A stretch of 64,000 bases of DNA, taken from assembly GCA_964348695.1 (NCBI GenBank), contig CAYGDI010000001.1, positions 62,001-126,000 on the forward strand, read 5' to 3'. This DNA comes from JACPYF01 sp964348695. Its GTDB lineage: Bacteria > Patescibacteriota > Saccharimonadia > Saccharimonadales > Saccharimonadaceae. Made by a program: the position numbers and the translations under genes. The notes under the pieces were generated by a model. It worked only from the letters and a program-made list of their open reading frames with translations. It ran no database searches and had not been told where the DNA came from. This document shows positions 49,065 to 56,200 of this stretch, in pieces (the first letter of the stretch is position 1; each line of letters opens with the position of its first letter).

Positions 49065-50117
49065 TTATTTCTCTTCAGCTAGGCCGTAAGTTGCACGGGC
49101 AACTCGTTTGAACTGAGGTTTACCCTGTAGGTTCAATAGGATTGTAGTTTCTTTGACCTGACGCTTCTTTAGGACTTTGCGTACGATGTCGTCGCGGTGC
49201 AATGGACCTTCTTTGCGCAAAATGTCAGAGATGATATCAGCAACTGTACCAGATGAATATCCCCACTCGCTCAAGGCATAAATACCACGACCGATGAGTA
49301 CGAAACGACTGTCTTTTATCAGTTCGTTGTGAATAGCTTGTTGTGTGACGTGACGTCGTTTGAAATCACTGTTTTTGATAGCTTCGGCGACTTTACTAAA
49401 GTGCATTGGTTTGCCATTTTCGGCTAGAATAGCGTAGATCTTGTCACGAATGTTCTTTGGGTTGACTAGAGGGTTCTTTACGAGTCCCCATTTGTCCTTT
49501 AGGTTAGCAATATGCTTGCTTGATTTTGCTACTGCTTCGACGTTAGAAGGGTGTTCAAAGCCGTTTACTTGAGTATGTAGTTGATCAATAGTAGCTGGCT
49601 CACCTTTGAGCTCTTTGAGAGCTTTGTGAACTTTGTTGATATTTTCCTTGATTTTGACTTCGTCGTGATGTTCTTTGAGTCCAACAGAGTGGTAGTAGTC
49701 ATCATTTTCATCAACAACTGCTAGGCTAGGCGCGAGCGTAGAGACAAAAGCAACATGTGCTTGATCACGTGCATCTGCGTCTTGTTTGAGTTTTTGGCTC
49801 AGATCTTTGACACGTGCAACGCCGCCCATCTCTGAGAGGTGTTTGACGAATTCTTTTTCGAGTTTTGCAATATCAGCTTGGCCTTCTTCAGCAGCAATCT
49901 TAAGGCGAATCAGGATAGCCTTTTCTAGCTGACGTACACGTTCACGGGTAATACCGAGCATCTCCCCTATTTGTTCTAGGGTTTCTTTGCGATCATACAA
50001 ACCAAACCGACGAGCTATGATTTCTCGTTCTCGTTCTCGATCTATGCTGGCGAGCACATTTTCAACAGCACCTTTCATATCGAGAGCTGTTGCGTTTACC
50101 TCGGCTGTATCACTCAT
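49065..50117 (-). CDS. Sigma-70 region 4 fused to HARE-HTH domains
   Basis: 350 residues. Residues about 24-75 are a sigma region 4 helix-turn-helix: EREIIARRFGLYDRKETLEQ, then IGEMLGITRERVRQLEKAIL. Regions 1-3, including the -10-reading region 2, are missing, so it is no complete sigma factor. After a charged linker come two winged-helix HARE-HTH modules of the RpoE-delta type (about 215-275, GKPMHFSKVAEAIKN and GRGIYALSEWGY; about 285-345, GPLHRDDIVRKVLKKR). Inference: a polymerase-associated regulator that reads -35-like DNA or binds the beta flap. It has a consensus minus-strand promoter and a further extended -10 upstream. Confidence 0.85.
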   Translation of the reverse strand: MSDTAEVNATALDMKGAVENVLASIDREREREIIARRFGLYDRKETLEQIGEMLGITRERVRQLEKAILIRLKIAAEEGQADIAKLEKEFVKHLSEMGGVARVKDLSQKLKQDADARDQAHVAFVSTLAPSLAVVDENDDYYHSVGLKEHHDEVKIKENINKVHKALKELKGEPATIDQLHTQVNGFEHPSNVEAVAKSSKHIANLKDKWGLVKNPLVNPKNIRDKIYAILAENGKPMHFSKVAEAIKNSDFKRRHVTQQAIHNELIKDSRFVLIGRGIYALSEWGYSSGTVADIISDILRKEGPLHRDDIVRKVLKKRQVKETTILLNLQGKPQFKRVARATYGLAEEK

Positions 50118-50172
50118 AATTATCTTTATTCCTCTACTGTTTTTCTAAGTATTGGTTTATCCTTTAAATACT

Positions 50173-50201
50173 ATATTAGAACACATTCTATATAAAGTCA
50201 A
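50173..50201 (-). promoter_or_regulatory. Consensus promoter of the sigma4-HARE gene
   Basis: On the minus strand TTGACT (96-101 of 501xx, i.e. 50196-50201), 17-nt spacer, TAATAT (50173-50178). Leader about 48 nt. A second extended -10, TG-C-TATAAT, lies at about 50264-50272 on the same strand. Confidence 0.65.
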
Positions 50202-50397
50202 TACTTATTCTAAAACATTTTTAGCTATTTTTAAAGGTCGAACCCTCACCCTTTTATAACCAAGATTATAGCACAAAGTGGACGGCAAAGCCAAAAATTC
50301 TTTCTGGAATTTACAATGTGTCGTTTTCTGGTATCGCTTTTCGCTGTTTACAACATATTAGGTAGTTATATGACAGTAAAGTAGTGTGCTACTACTA

Positions 50398-52689
50398 CTA
50401 TTTTTTGATGATACGTTTGCGGCCACCTTTTTTGGCTGGGGCTTTGGCTAGTAATTCTTTAGCTTGATCGTGGGTAATTGATTTTGGTTCTGTATCTTTC
50501 GGGATCTTGGCGTTTTTGGTGCCGTCGGTAATATATGGTCCGAAACGACCTTTTAACACCTTGATGCCGTCACCGAAGTCGGCGATGTTCTTTTCGGCCT
50601 CGGCCTTTAGTTTTTCGGCATAGTATTTGCGTGCTTCTGTCAGTGTAATTGTGTGAGGGTCCAGTGGTTTGATTGATACAAATAGTTTGTCGACTACTAT
50701 ATAAGGTCCGAAACGACCGATGTTAGCTTTGATTTCTTTGCCATCCTCGGTTTCACCCACTACTCGCGGTAACTGAAAGGCCTCTAGAGCTTGCTGTAGA
50801 GTTACTGTATCGATCTTTGCACCGCTAGGCATGGGTGCAAAGTCTGGTTTGTTATCGTCATCGCCCGTCTCGCCGCGCTGCAACATAGCGCCGTAGCGGC
50901 CATAACGAGCGATGATAGGTTTGCCAGATTTTGGGTCGTTACCCAGGTTGCGACTTTGTGAGGCATCAGCGCGTGAGATATCAGCACTGCTCTCAACTAG
51001 TTTATGAAATGGTCCGTAAAAGTTCTGCAGTACTTCGACACGTTGTTTGTTGCCGTCGGCTATTTTGTCCAGCTGGTCTTCGACTTCTTTGGTAAAGTCA
51101 TACTCCATGACCTCGCTAAAGTGTTTGACTAAAAAGTCCGTCACCACATTACCGGTATCTGTTGGGACGAGTTTGTTGCTGTCTTTGCCGTATTGGACAG
51201 TTGGCTGAGCTTTCTCGATGTTGCCGTCAGTTAGTGTTAGAACGGTGATCTTGCGCTCCTCGCCCTCGACATCACCACGCTCTACGTAGCCGCGGGTTTG
51301 GATAGTAGATATCGTTGATGCATAAGTGCTAGGTCGGCCGATGCCCATTTCCTCTAGTTTTTTGACTAGTGAGGCTTCGGTGTAACGAGCAGGTCCACGT
51401 GATAGGTTTTCGGTGGCATTTGCAGACAGAAGTTCCAAGTTGTCACCAGTGTTAATATCTGGTAGTAGCTTGTCCTCACCCGAGCGGCCGTAGACTTTCA
51501 AAAAGCCGTCGAATACTACAATTTCACCTTTTGCCTCGAGGTTTTGGTCAGATTCGCTGGCGCTAATTGTCATAGTAGTTTTTTCTAGCTTGGCAGGCGC
51601 CATTTGACTAGCCAGCGCTCGTCGCCAGATCAAATTGTATAGTTTCTTTTGCTGTTCATCAGCTCCAGCTACAGATTTGGTGACATTTGTTGGGCGGATA
51701 GCTTCGTGAGCTTCTTGTGCGCCAGATGATTTTGTCTTGAATGTACGAACCTGATGGTAGTTCTCGCCATACTCACCCTTTATATATGTAGTCATGGCGC
51801 TCAGTGCGTCGCCACTGATATTTAGGCTGTCGGTACGCATATATGTGATATGTCCGGCTTCGTACAGGCGTTGAGCTAAACTCATGGTGCTGCGAGGGCT
51901 GTAACCTAGCTTGCTGCTGGCTTCTTGTTGCAATGTACTGGTGGTAAATGGCGCACTCGGGTTGCGCGTGCCTGGCTTTTTATTGATATCTGCCACGCTA
52001 AATTCGCTTTTGGCGTATTCTTGCAGTACTTTTTCGGCTTCATCTACAGATTTGAATTTCACAGGCGCTTCGCTGACCAGTTCGCTACCATCTTTTAAAG
52101 TGAAAATGGCTTCTAGTTTGAAGGTAGATTCTGCTGTGAAGTTTTCGAGTTCTCTTTCGCGCTCTACTATTAAACGCACAGCGACACTTTGTACACGGCC
52201 GGCACTTAGTTTCGGTCCAACTTTGCGCCATAACACTGGTGAAAGCTCGAATCCTACCAGATAATCTAGTGCTTGACGAGCTTGTTGAGCGTCGACCAGT
52301 GCTTGGTTGATGTTACCGGGGTTGGCAACGGCTTTGTCTAGGGCTTTCTTGGTAATTTCGTTAAAAACTATACGTTTGGTATTTTTCGGATCGAGCTTTA
52401 GGGTTTCGGCCAGGTGCCAGGCGATGGCTTCTCCTTCACGGTCTTCATCGGATGCTAGCCAGACTGTGTCAGCAGATTTGACGTCTTTTCGTAGCTCGGC
52501 GACCACTTTCTTTTTATCACTGCTGACTTCAAACTTTGGTTCGAAATTATTATCAACGTCGATGCTGCCGTTTTTGCTCGGTAGGCCTCGGATATGGCCA
52601 ATAGAACTCTTGACAACAAAGTCACTACCGAGGTATTTCTCGATCGTTTTGGCTTTTGCCGGTGACTCTACTATTACTAAATTCTTCAT
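50398..52689 (-). CDS. topA: DNA topoisomerase I
   Basis: 763 residues starting at the conserved MKNLVIVESPAKAKTIEKYL; an in-frame start 12 codons upstream is less likely. TOPRIM domain with LASDEDREGEAIAWHL, active-site Tyr283 in HITYMRTDS, MGIGRPSTYAST. The C-terminus has three glycine-rich repeats (RYGRYGAML, NIGRFGPYIV, LKGRFGPYIT) in place of Cys4 zinc ribbons, ending in a Lys-rich tail. Relaxes negative supercoils. Confidence 0.96.
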   Translation of the reverse strand: MKNLVIVESPAKAKTIEKYLGSDFVVKSSIGHIRGLPSKNGSIDVDNNFEPKFEVSSDKKKVVAELRKDVKSADTVWLASDEDREGEAIAWHLAETLKLDPKNTKRIVFNEITKKALDKAVANPGNINQALVDAQQARQALDYLVGFELSPVLWRKVGPKLSAGRVQSVAVRLIVERERELENFTAESTFKLEAIFTLKDGSELVSEAPVKFKSVDEAEKVLQEYAKSEFSVADINKKPGTRNPSAPFTTSTLQQEASSKLGYSPRSTMSLAQRLYEAGHITYMRTDSLNISGDALSAMTTYIKGEYGENYHQVRTFKTKSSGAQEAHEAIRPTNVTKSVAGADEQQKKLYNLIWRRALASQMAPAKLEKTTMTISASESDQNLEAKGEIVVFDGFLKVYGRSGEDKLLPDINTGDNLELLSANATENLSRGPARYTEASLVKKLEEMGIGRPSTYASTISTIQTRGYVERGDVEGEERKITVLTLTDGNIEKAQPTVQYGKDSNKLVPTDTGNVVTDFLVKHFSEVMEYDFTKEVEDQLDKIADGNKQRVEVLQNFYGPFHKLVESSADISRADASQSRNLGNDPKSGKPIIARYGRYGAMLQRGETGDDDNKPDFAPMPSGAKIDTVTLQQALEAFQLPRVVGETEDGKEIKANIGRFGPYIVVDKLFVSIKPLDPHTITLTEARKYYAEKLKAEAEKNIADFGDGIKVLKGRFGPYITDGTKNAKIPKDTEPKSITHDQAKELLAKAPAKKGGRKRIIKK

Positions 52690-52780
52690 ATATTTGCCCG
52701 TTAGGTATGTTTGATATAAACACAACTGCTAATAATAATGCAAATGTAAAGTATATACTAGACACTTATTCTTTGGGTGT

Positions 52781-53185
52781 CTAAAGTTCAAGACCTTCAA
52801 CAGCAACAATAAAAGACGATTGGATAAGGGCTACACCTTTAGACTTCAAAGCTGTATCATCTTCATATTCATTGCGAATATCAATTGTCATATCGTAGCT
52901 TGTGCCATTTTTCTTTACATTGACTGCACAGTTGCGGTCATCGGGGCGAGTCTCAAGACTGTTGTCTCGGAGAAATAGTGTATCGTACTCTTCTGAGCTG
53001 AGATTTGGATAAATTGGCCTGCCTGATAGTTCATCAATCTCTATAGTGGCGGCGTAGCCTAGACGTAGCGCAAGGGTTTGACTCATTTGCTGTACCCGAA
53101 TAACTTCCCCACCTATAGAGGACGCAGAACTTACACCTGCTTCTGATAGAATGTGCCAATTTGGGCTTGGATCTACTGTTGACAT
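52781..53185 (-). CDS. Protein of unknown function
   Basis: 134 residues, soluble, acidic. N-terminal helix-forming part (GGEVIRVQQMSQTLALRLGY), then short strands (TIEIDELSGRPIYPNL, YDMTIDIRNEYEDD) and C-terminal LIQSSFIVAVEGLEL. Family not recognised. Between dprA and topA on the same strand. Confidence 0.5.
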   Translation of the reverse strand: MSTVDPSPNWHILSEAGVSSASSIGGEVIRVQQMSQTLALRLGYAATIEIDELSGRPIYPNLSSEEYDTLFLRDNSLETRPDDRNCAVNVKKNGTSYDMTIDIRNEYEDDTALKSKGVALIQSSFIVAVEGLEL

Positions 53186-53243
53186 AGTATGTTTACTAAT
53201 ACTTATAATACAACAAATAAACTATATTGACAATATTATCGTA

Positions 53244-54101
53244 TTAACGAAGTGTCCACTGGTTTGCGCCTAACGGCTTGATCAGTCCTTTTATCTCCAG
53301 CATAGTAAGTGTTTGACTGAATATGTCGGGGTTGAGCAAACTATTCTCTAGGAGCATGTCGCCATCGCGCTGCCCCTGTGCCAGTAGCTGTAGTATTGTT
53401 TTCTCCTCCTGCGTATCTCCTAGTGCAAATTGTGTTTGAGTCGGTGTGTGTGTTGGGCGAATGATTTCTAAAATGTCCTGCGTGCTTGTGACGGGTAATG
53501 CACCTTGTTTTATCAGTGCATTGCAGCCAGCGCTCAGAGGATTAGTGATATTGCCAGGAACAGCAAACACCTCCCTGCCCTGGTCTAGCGCATGAGCCGC
53601 TGTCGAAAGCGTTCCGGAACGGGCGGCTGCCTCGACGACAATCACCGCGTCAGCGAGCCCGCTGACTATACGGTTGCGTGCTAAAAACTGATGCGGCAAT
53701 GCTGGTACGCCAGGGGCATATTCACTCAGAAGCGCCCCTTTGTTTTGGACTATCTGTTCGGCAAGTGCCTTGTGGCTTGTCGGATATACGCTATCGAGTC
53801 CGTGGGCGAGTACTGCCAAGGTTATTCCACCTGCTCGTAGTGTTGCTCTGTGCGCAATGCCATCTATGCCCAGGGCCAACCCGCTGACAACGACGATATT
53901 GTGCTGAGATAGCTCTGTCGCCAGCATCTCTGTGACTTCACGTCCGTAAGGCGTAGGTTTGCGTGAACCAACAATTGCTACTGTAGTAGTGTTTTTTTCT
54001 GGTATTTCCCCTATTTTATATAATTTTTTAGGATAATTTGCAACGATATTTAACTTCTTTAAATATTCATGTTTATCTGTAATTAATGTATTGATTTTCA
54101 T
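53244..54101 (-). CDS. dprA: DNA-processing protein DprA
   Basis: 285 residues. Rossmann-like DprA core: VAIVGSRKPTPYGREV, VVSGLALGIDGIAHRATL, TLAVLAHGLDSVYPTSH, GALLSEYAPG, FLARNRIVSGLADAVIVVEA and GREVFAVPGNITNPLSAGCN. C-terminal winged-helix (LLAQGQRDGD to the end). Loads RecA on incoming single-stranded DNA during natural transformation. Fits the presence of type IV pilin. Start ATG at 54101 lies close to the TTGACA of the divergent RNA promoter. Confidence 0.95.
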   Translation of the reverse strand: MKINTLITDKHEYLKKLNIVANYPKKLYKIGEIPEKNTTTVAIVGSRKPTPYGREVTEMLATELSQHNIVVVSGLALGIDGIAHRATLRAGGITLAVLAHGLDSVYPTSHKALAEQIVQNKGALLSEYAPGVPALPHQFLARNRIVSGLADAVIVVEAAARSGTLSTAAHALDQGREVFAVPGNITNPLSAGCNALIKQGALPVTSTQDILEIIRPTHTPTQTQFALGDTQEEKTILQLLAQGQRDGDMLLENSLLNPDIFSQTLTMLEIKGLIKPLGANQWTLR

Positions 54102-54120
54102 AGATTTAGTGTTAAAGATG

Positions 54121-54149
54121 TTGACATAAAGTCAAAGACATGCTAATAT
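54121..54149 (+). promoter_or_regulatory. Consensus promoter of the 54-kb candidate RNA
   Basis: TTGACA 54121-54126, 17-nt spacer ending TGC, TAATAT 54144-54149: near-consensus -35, ideal spacing and an extended -10. Confidence 0.75.
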
Positions 54150-54155
54150 GGCATA

Positions 54156-54446
54156 TGTTCAGTTATCTTTTTGATAACTAAACGCACCTTATACCCCCTA
54201 TTCTAACCATAAGTTTACTGCGAGTAAACTTATGAACAAGTTAGAGTGTCCGTGAGTGTGTCACCAAAGTATCTACCCTCCACTTTTTTGACAATATAAC
54301 ACTCGCGAGCACACTAATCCCTTTAACCAGCGGACCCCTGCAATGTGTGAGGTGGGTCACGTTTCCCTCTCGGGAGCCTAGCGGTGCGTTGAAGGGTTAA
54401 ATAGCGGCCATAGCGATGCCCACCCTTGCTATGGTCGCTTTTTAAT
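54156..54446 (+). ncRNA. Candidate structured non-coding RNA, about 290 nt
   Basis: Bounded by a consensus promoter and a strong terminator with no coding frame between. Helices in order: AGTTATC/GATAACT (54161-54167 with 54173-54179); 10-bp ATAAGTTTAC/GTAAACTTAT (54209-54218 with 54224-54233) inside TCTAAC/GTTAGA (54202-54207 with 54240-54245); CGTGAGTGT/ACACTCGCG (54251-54259 with 54299-54307); CCCTTTAAC/GTTGAAGGG (54319-54327 with 54388-54396); then the terminator. It lacks the conserved cores of tmRNA, RNase P, SRP and 6S RNA as far as I can see. Probably an independent small RNA, possibly with regulatory targets. Confidence 0.65.
54403..54444 (+). terminator. Rho-independent terminator of the candidate RNA
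   Basis: 12-bp stem with one G-T pair (54403-54414 with 54428-54439), then a run of Ts from 54440. Confidence 0.9.
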
Positions 54447-54478
54447 TTGGAAAAAAATCATAACGCTTCTGTATATAA

Positions 54479-54507
54479 TTGACATATTCAATCTTATATG
54501 TTATATT
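54479..54507 (+). promoter_or_regulatory. Consensus promoter of a 36-residue protein gene
   Basis: TTGACA 54479-54484, 17-nt spacer ending TGT, TATATT 54502-54507. Confidence 0.7.
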
Positions 54508-54548
54508 GGTAGTTAAGACAGTGTGCGATACGAGGAGAGGAAACCCCT

Positions 54549-54659
54549 ATGTTTGCCGTCTTAATTGCTGAAGCTTCCAGCACCAACCTGGCGAGTGCAG
54601 TAGAAACCGTCGCGTTTCTTGCTTTTTGCGCATTTGCCCTCTGGTTGATTTGTCGCTAG
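54549..54659 (+). CDS. 36-residue membrane protein
   Basis: ATG 54549 to TAG 54659. An N-terminal stretch MFAVLIAEASSTNLASAV is followed by one membrane helix (about 19-34) ending in Cys-Arg. Support: consensus promoter, AGGAG and GAGG ribosome sites 8 nt before the ATG, and a strong terminator straight after. Too short for most gene finders. Function unknown. Confidence 0.6.
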   Translation: MFAVLIAEASSTNLASAVETVAFLAFCAFALWLICR

Positions 54660-54678
54660 GAGAGCATTCAGCATGCAT

Positions 54679-54718
54679 GGGCTCGGCCGCTATCACAGCG
54701 GTCGGGCCCTATAAATTT
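54679..54718. terminator. GC-rich hairpin after the 36-residue gene
   Basis: 12-bp stem with G-T pairs (54679-54690 with 54698-54709), then a partial T-run. The stem touches the stop of pth on the other strand, so it may end both transcripts. Confidence 0.75.
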
Positions 54719-55284
54719 TCTTGGCTATCTTCTGTGTTCTCTTTGATTTTATGGCTAGTTGCTTCGAATGTGCCTTTGATAAAGTCGGTTATCAACTGAT
54801 CGGTGATGACGAACACTTGGTCAAGTTGTTTTGTCTGCTCGCTACCAAATGGGCTGAGCACAAAATCAATGTCCGAATGTGTGCGTCCTGTTTGAGCTAT
54901 GCCGACTCGTATGCGGCTGTAATCTTCCCCTAAATGCGCGTTCAGGTCTTTTATGCCGTTGTTACCAGCGTCACTACCACCTACGCGTGCACGTATTGTC
55001 CCTAGCGGTAGTGCTAGTTCGTCGTGGACGACTAAGATGTCGCTATTGTCGAGTTTGTAGAAATCTTTTAATGCACGGGCCCCAAGACCTGTTGTATTGT
55101 AGTTGTCGGTTGTCTTAAAAAACAAAACCTTCTCGTGTTCTGAGGTGTTCTCTGCGATCATAGCGTGGAACTTGGGCTTGTCTTGCCACTGCTTTGCCAG
55201 ACGATCAACAGCCATAGCACCGGTGTTGTGGCGTGTGTGAGTGTATTTTTGCTCAGGGTTGCAAAGGCCAATGATCAGTTTCAT
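54709..55284 (-). CDS. pth: Peptidyl-tRNA hydrolase
   Basis: 191 residues. KLIIGLCNPEQKYTHTRHNTG with the catalytic His in RHNTG, VVHDELALPLGTIRAR and GGSDAGNNGIKDL, RIRVGIAQT. Frees tRNA from dropped peptides. Odd: GLCNP replaces the usual GLGNP, while the remnant copy nearby has the normal GLGNP. TACACT ends 7 nt before the ATG (leaderless type). Confidence 0.95.
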   Translation of the reverse strand: MKLIIGLCNPEQKYTHTRHNTGAMAVDRLAKQWQDKPKFHAMIAENTSEHEKVLFFKTTDNYNTTGLGARALKDFYKLDNSDILVVHDELALPLGTIRARVGGSDAGNNGIKDLNAHLGEDYSRIRVGIAQTGRTHSDIDFVLSPFGSEQTKQLDQVFVITDQLITDFIKGTFEATSHKIKENTEDSQENL

Positions 55285-55291
55285 AACTACT

Positions 55292-55311
55292 AGTGTACAG
55301 TATTGCTTTTT
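55292..55311. repeat. 20-nt repeat before pth (second copy 55820-55839)
   Basis: The 20 nt at 55292-55311 upstream of pth recur identically at 55820-55839 upstream of the chimeric remnant. They carry the shared promoter, showing that the promoter region was duplicated along with the gene start. Confidence 0.8.
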
Positions 55312-55383
55312 ATTAGTGAATATGCCAATATATATTTATAACCAATGCAATCCTGCAAAGGTTCGAGATATCGGAGGTGATGT

Positions 55384-55620
55384 ATGCTCATCAGAATCCT
55401 GCTAATCGCAGGACTCGGCTGGCTGGCCTATTCACAATTTCAGAAGTCATCAATCAACAACATCGTTATTGGTGCGATCAGCGCATTGCTGGCTTTCTTT
55501 CTGATCTTGGGGTTGTTTGGCCACGTCGTTTTCGTCTTCTCCATGACGTTCCTAGGCGTCGCGTTTGTCGTTTTTCTCTTCTACTTCTTCACGAAGGGTC
55601 GTTCGACACAAAAAACGTAG
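55384..55620 (+). CDS. Small membrane protein, divergent from pth
   Basis: 78 residues, two to three membrane helices: LIRILLIAGLGWLAYSQF, NIVIGAISALLAFFLILGLFG-type core and VFVFSMTFLGVAFVVFLFYFF (each shown in part), ending in a basic GRSTQKT tail. A near-perfect ribosome site GGAGGTGA (55373-55380) precedes the ATG and a strong terminator follows. Function unknown. Confidence 0.62.
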   Translation: MLIRILLIAGLGWLAYSQFQKSSINNIVIGAISALLAFFLILGLFGHVVFVFSMTFLGVAFVVFLFYFFTKGRSTQKT

Positions 55621-55639
55621 CCAGAGCGCCGTGTCATTA

Positions 55640-55700
55640 GTTGTCAGGTGGTTGATCTAGAGGCGTAATGTCCTCCAAGATCACCACCGGCAACTTTTTT
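55640..55700 (+). terminator. Strong branched terminator
   Basis: GTTG/CAAC, GGTGGT/ACCACC and GATC/GATC stack (55640-55657 with 55679-55694) over an inner GAGG/CCTC hairpin, then TTTTTT at 55695-55700. Confidence 0.88.
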
Positions 55701-55812
55701 ATTTGTCGTTTTTCTCTTCTTGTCGAAAACTGAATTTGATCGGTGTTCCGATATAGTCGAACTCTTCGCGGACTTTCTTTTCTGGGTTGCCTAGGCCGAC
55801 GATTAACTTCAT
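55699..55812 (-). pseudogene. Chimeric remnant: pth start joined to der end
   Basis: A 37-codon open frame on the minus strand. Its first ten residues, MKLIVGLGNP, are the pth N-terminus; the rest, EKKVREEFDYIGTPIKFSF and a short basic end, is the der C-terminus. The der-derived part is a 66-nt stretch (55718-55783) identical to 56213-56278 except one base. The upstream promoter region matches that of pth. Simplest history: tandem duplication of a der-pth block, then deletion from the first pth copy into the second der copy. It may still be transcribed and translated, as the promoter, start and stop remain. Confidence 0.85.
55718..55783. repeat. 66-nt near-identical duplicate of the der 3' end (other copy 56213-56278)
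   Basis: 65 of 66 positions match between the two copies, direct orientation. One A/G difference. Confidence 0.9.
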
Positions 55813-55913
55813 ATATAACAGTGTACAGTATTGCTTTTTGTATAAAAATATTCTAATATATACCTATAGTCTTACTTTTGTAAAGATTCGAACCTAGAAA
55901 GCGAGAATGTCAT

Positions 55914-56057
55914 ATGAACCTTGGCGAAGTGATAATCATCATCATCTTTGCTCTGGCCACAGGATTTCCGGTTGCTCTTTTGGTGCTGGCAGCTCTTGTT
56001 TCCAACCTTTTCGAAGGCGAGAAAGAGGAAGACAGCCAGGTCCTTAAAGATGAGTGA
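55914..56057 (+). CDS. 47-residue membrane protein
   Basis: ATG 55914 to TGA 56057. One long membrane helix (about 5-32, isoleucine-rich start) and an acidic tail (EGEKEEDSQVLKDE). Lies divergently from the chimeric remnant, in the same relative place as the 78-residue gene next to pth, and shares a similar upstream motif. The ribosome site is weak. Function unknown. Confidence 0.5.
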   Translation: MNLGEVIIIIIFALATGFPVALLVLAALVSNLFEGEKEEDSQVLKDE

Positions 56058-56160
56058 TCTCGAGGAAGCACTACACTGGCGATGGTCACACCGTACAAAA
56101 GCACAGCGTGAACGCGAGAAGTGGCAATACAACCAGCCGTCCAGGCAAGATTTCCGGTGA
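56050..56160 (+). CDS. 36-residue charged protein, overlapping the previous gene
   Basis: ATG 56050 to TGA 56160, 8-nt overlap (ATGAGTGA) with the 47-residue gene, suggesting coupled translation. Rich in Trp, Arg, Glu and Gln (EEALHWRWSHRTKAQ, EREKWQYNQ); helical and soluble. A strong terminator follows at once. Function unknown. Confidence 0.45.
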   Translation: MSDLEEALHWRWSHRTKAQREREKWQYNQPSRQDFR

Positions 56161-56200
56161 TTTTTCACTGATGCAATCTCGTCTGGGCGGCTTTTACTTT
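56136..56200 (+). terminator. Strong terminator at the end of the small-gene pair
   Basis: 17-nt arms with few mismatches (56136-56152 with 56175-56191), inner small hairpin, then a T-rich tract overlapping the 3' end of der on the other strand. Confidence 0.85.

Noticed and set aside
54156..54446. tmRNA or RNase P RNA at the second candidate
   Set aside because: No tRNA-like end, no CCA-adjacent TPsiC pattern and no RNase P core; size also too small.
55363..55383. tRNA-like GGTTCGA pattern before the 78-residue gene
   Set aside because: No acceptor or anticodon stems around it; it belongs to the leader of the small gene.
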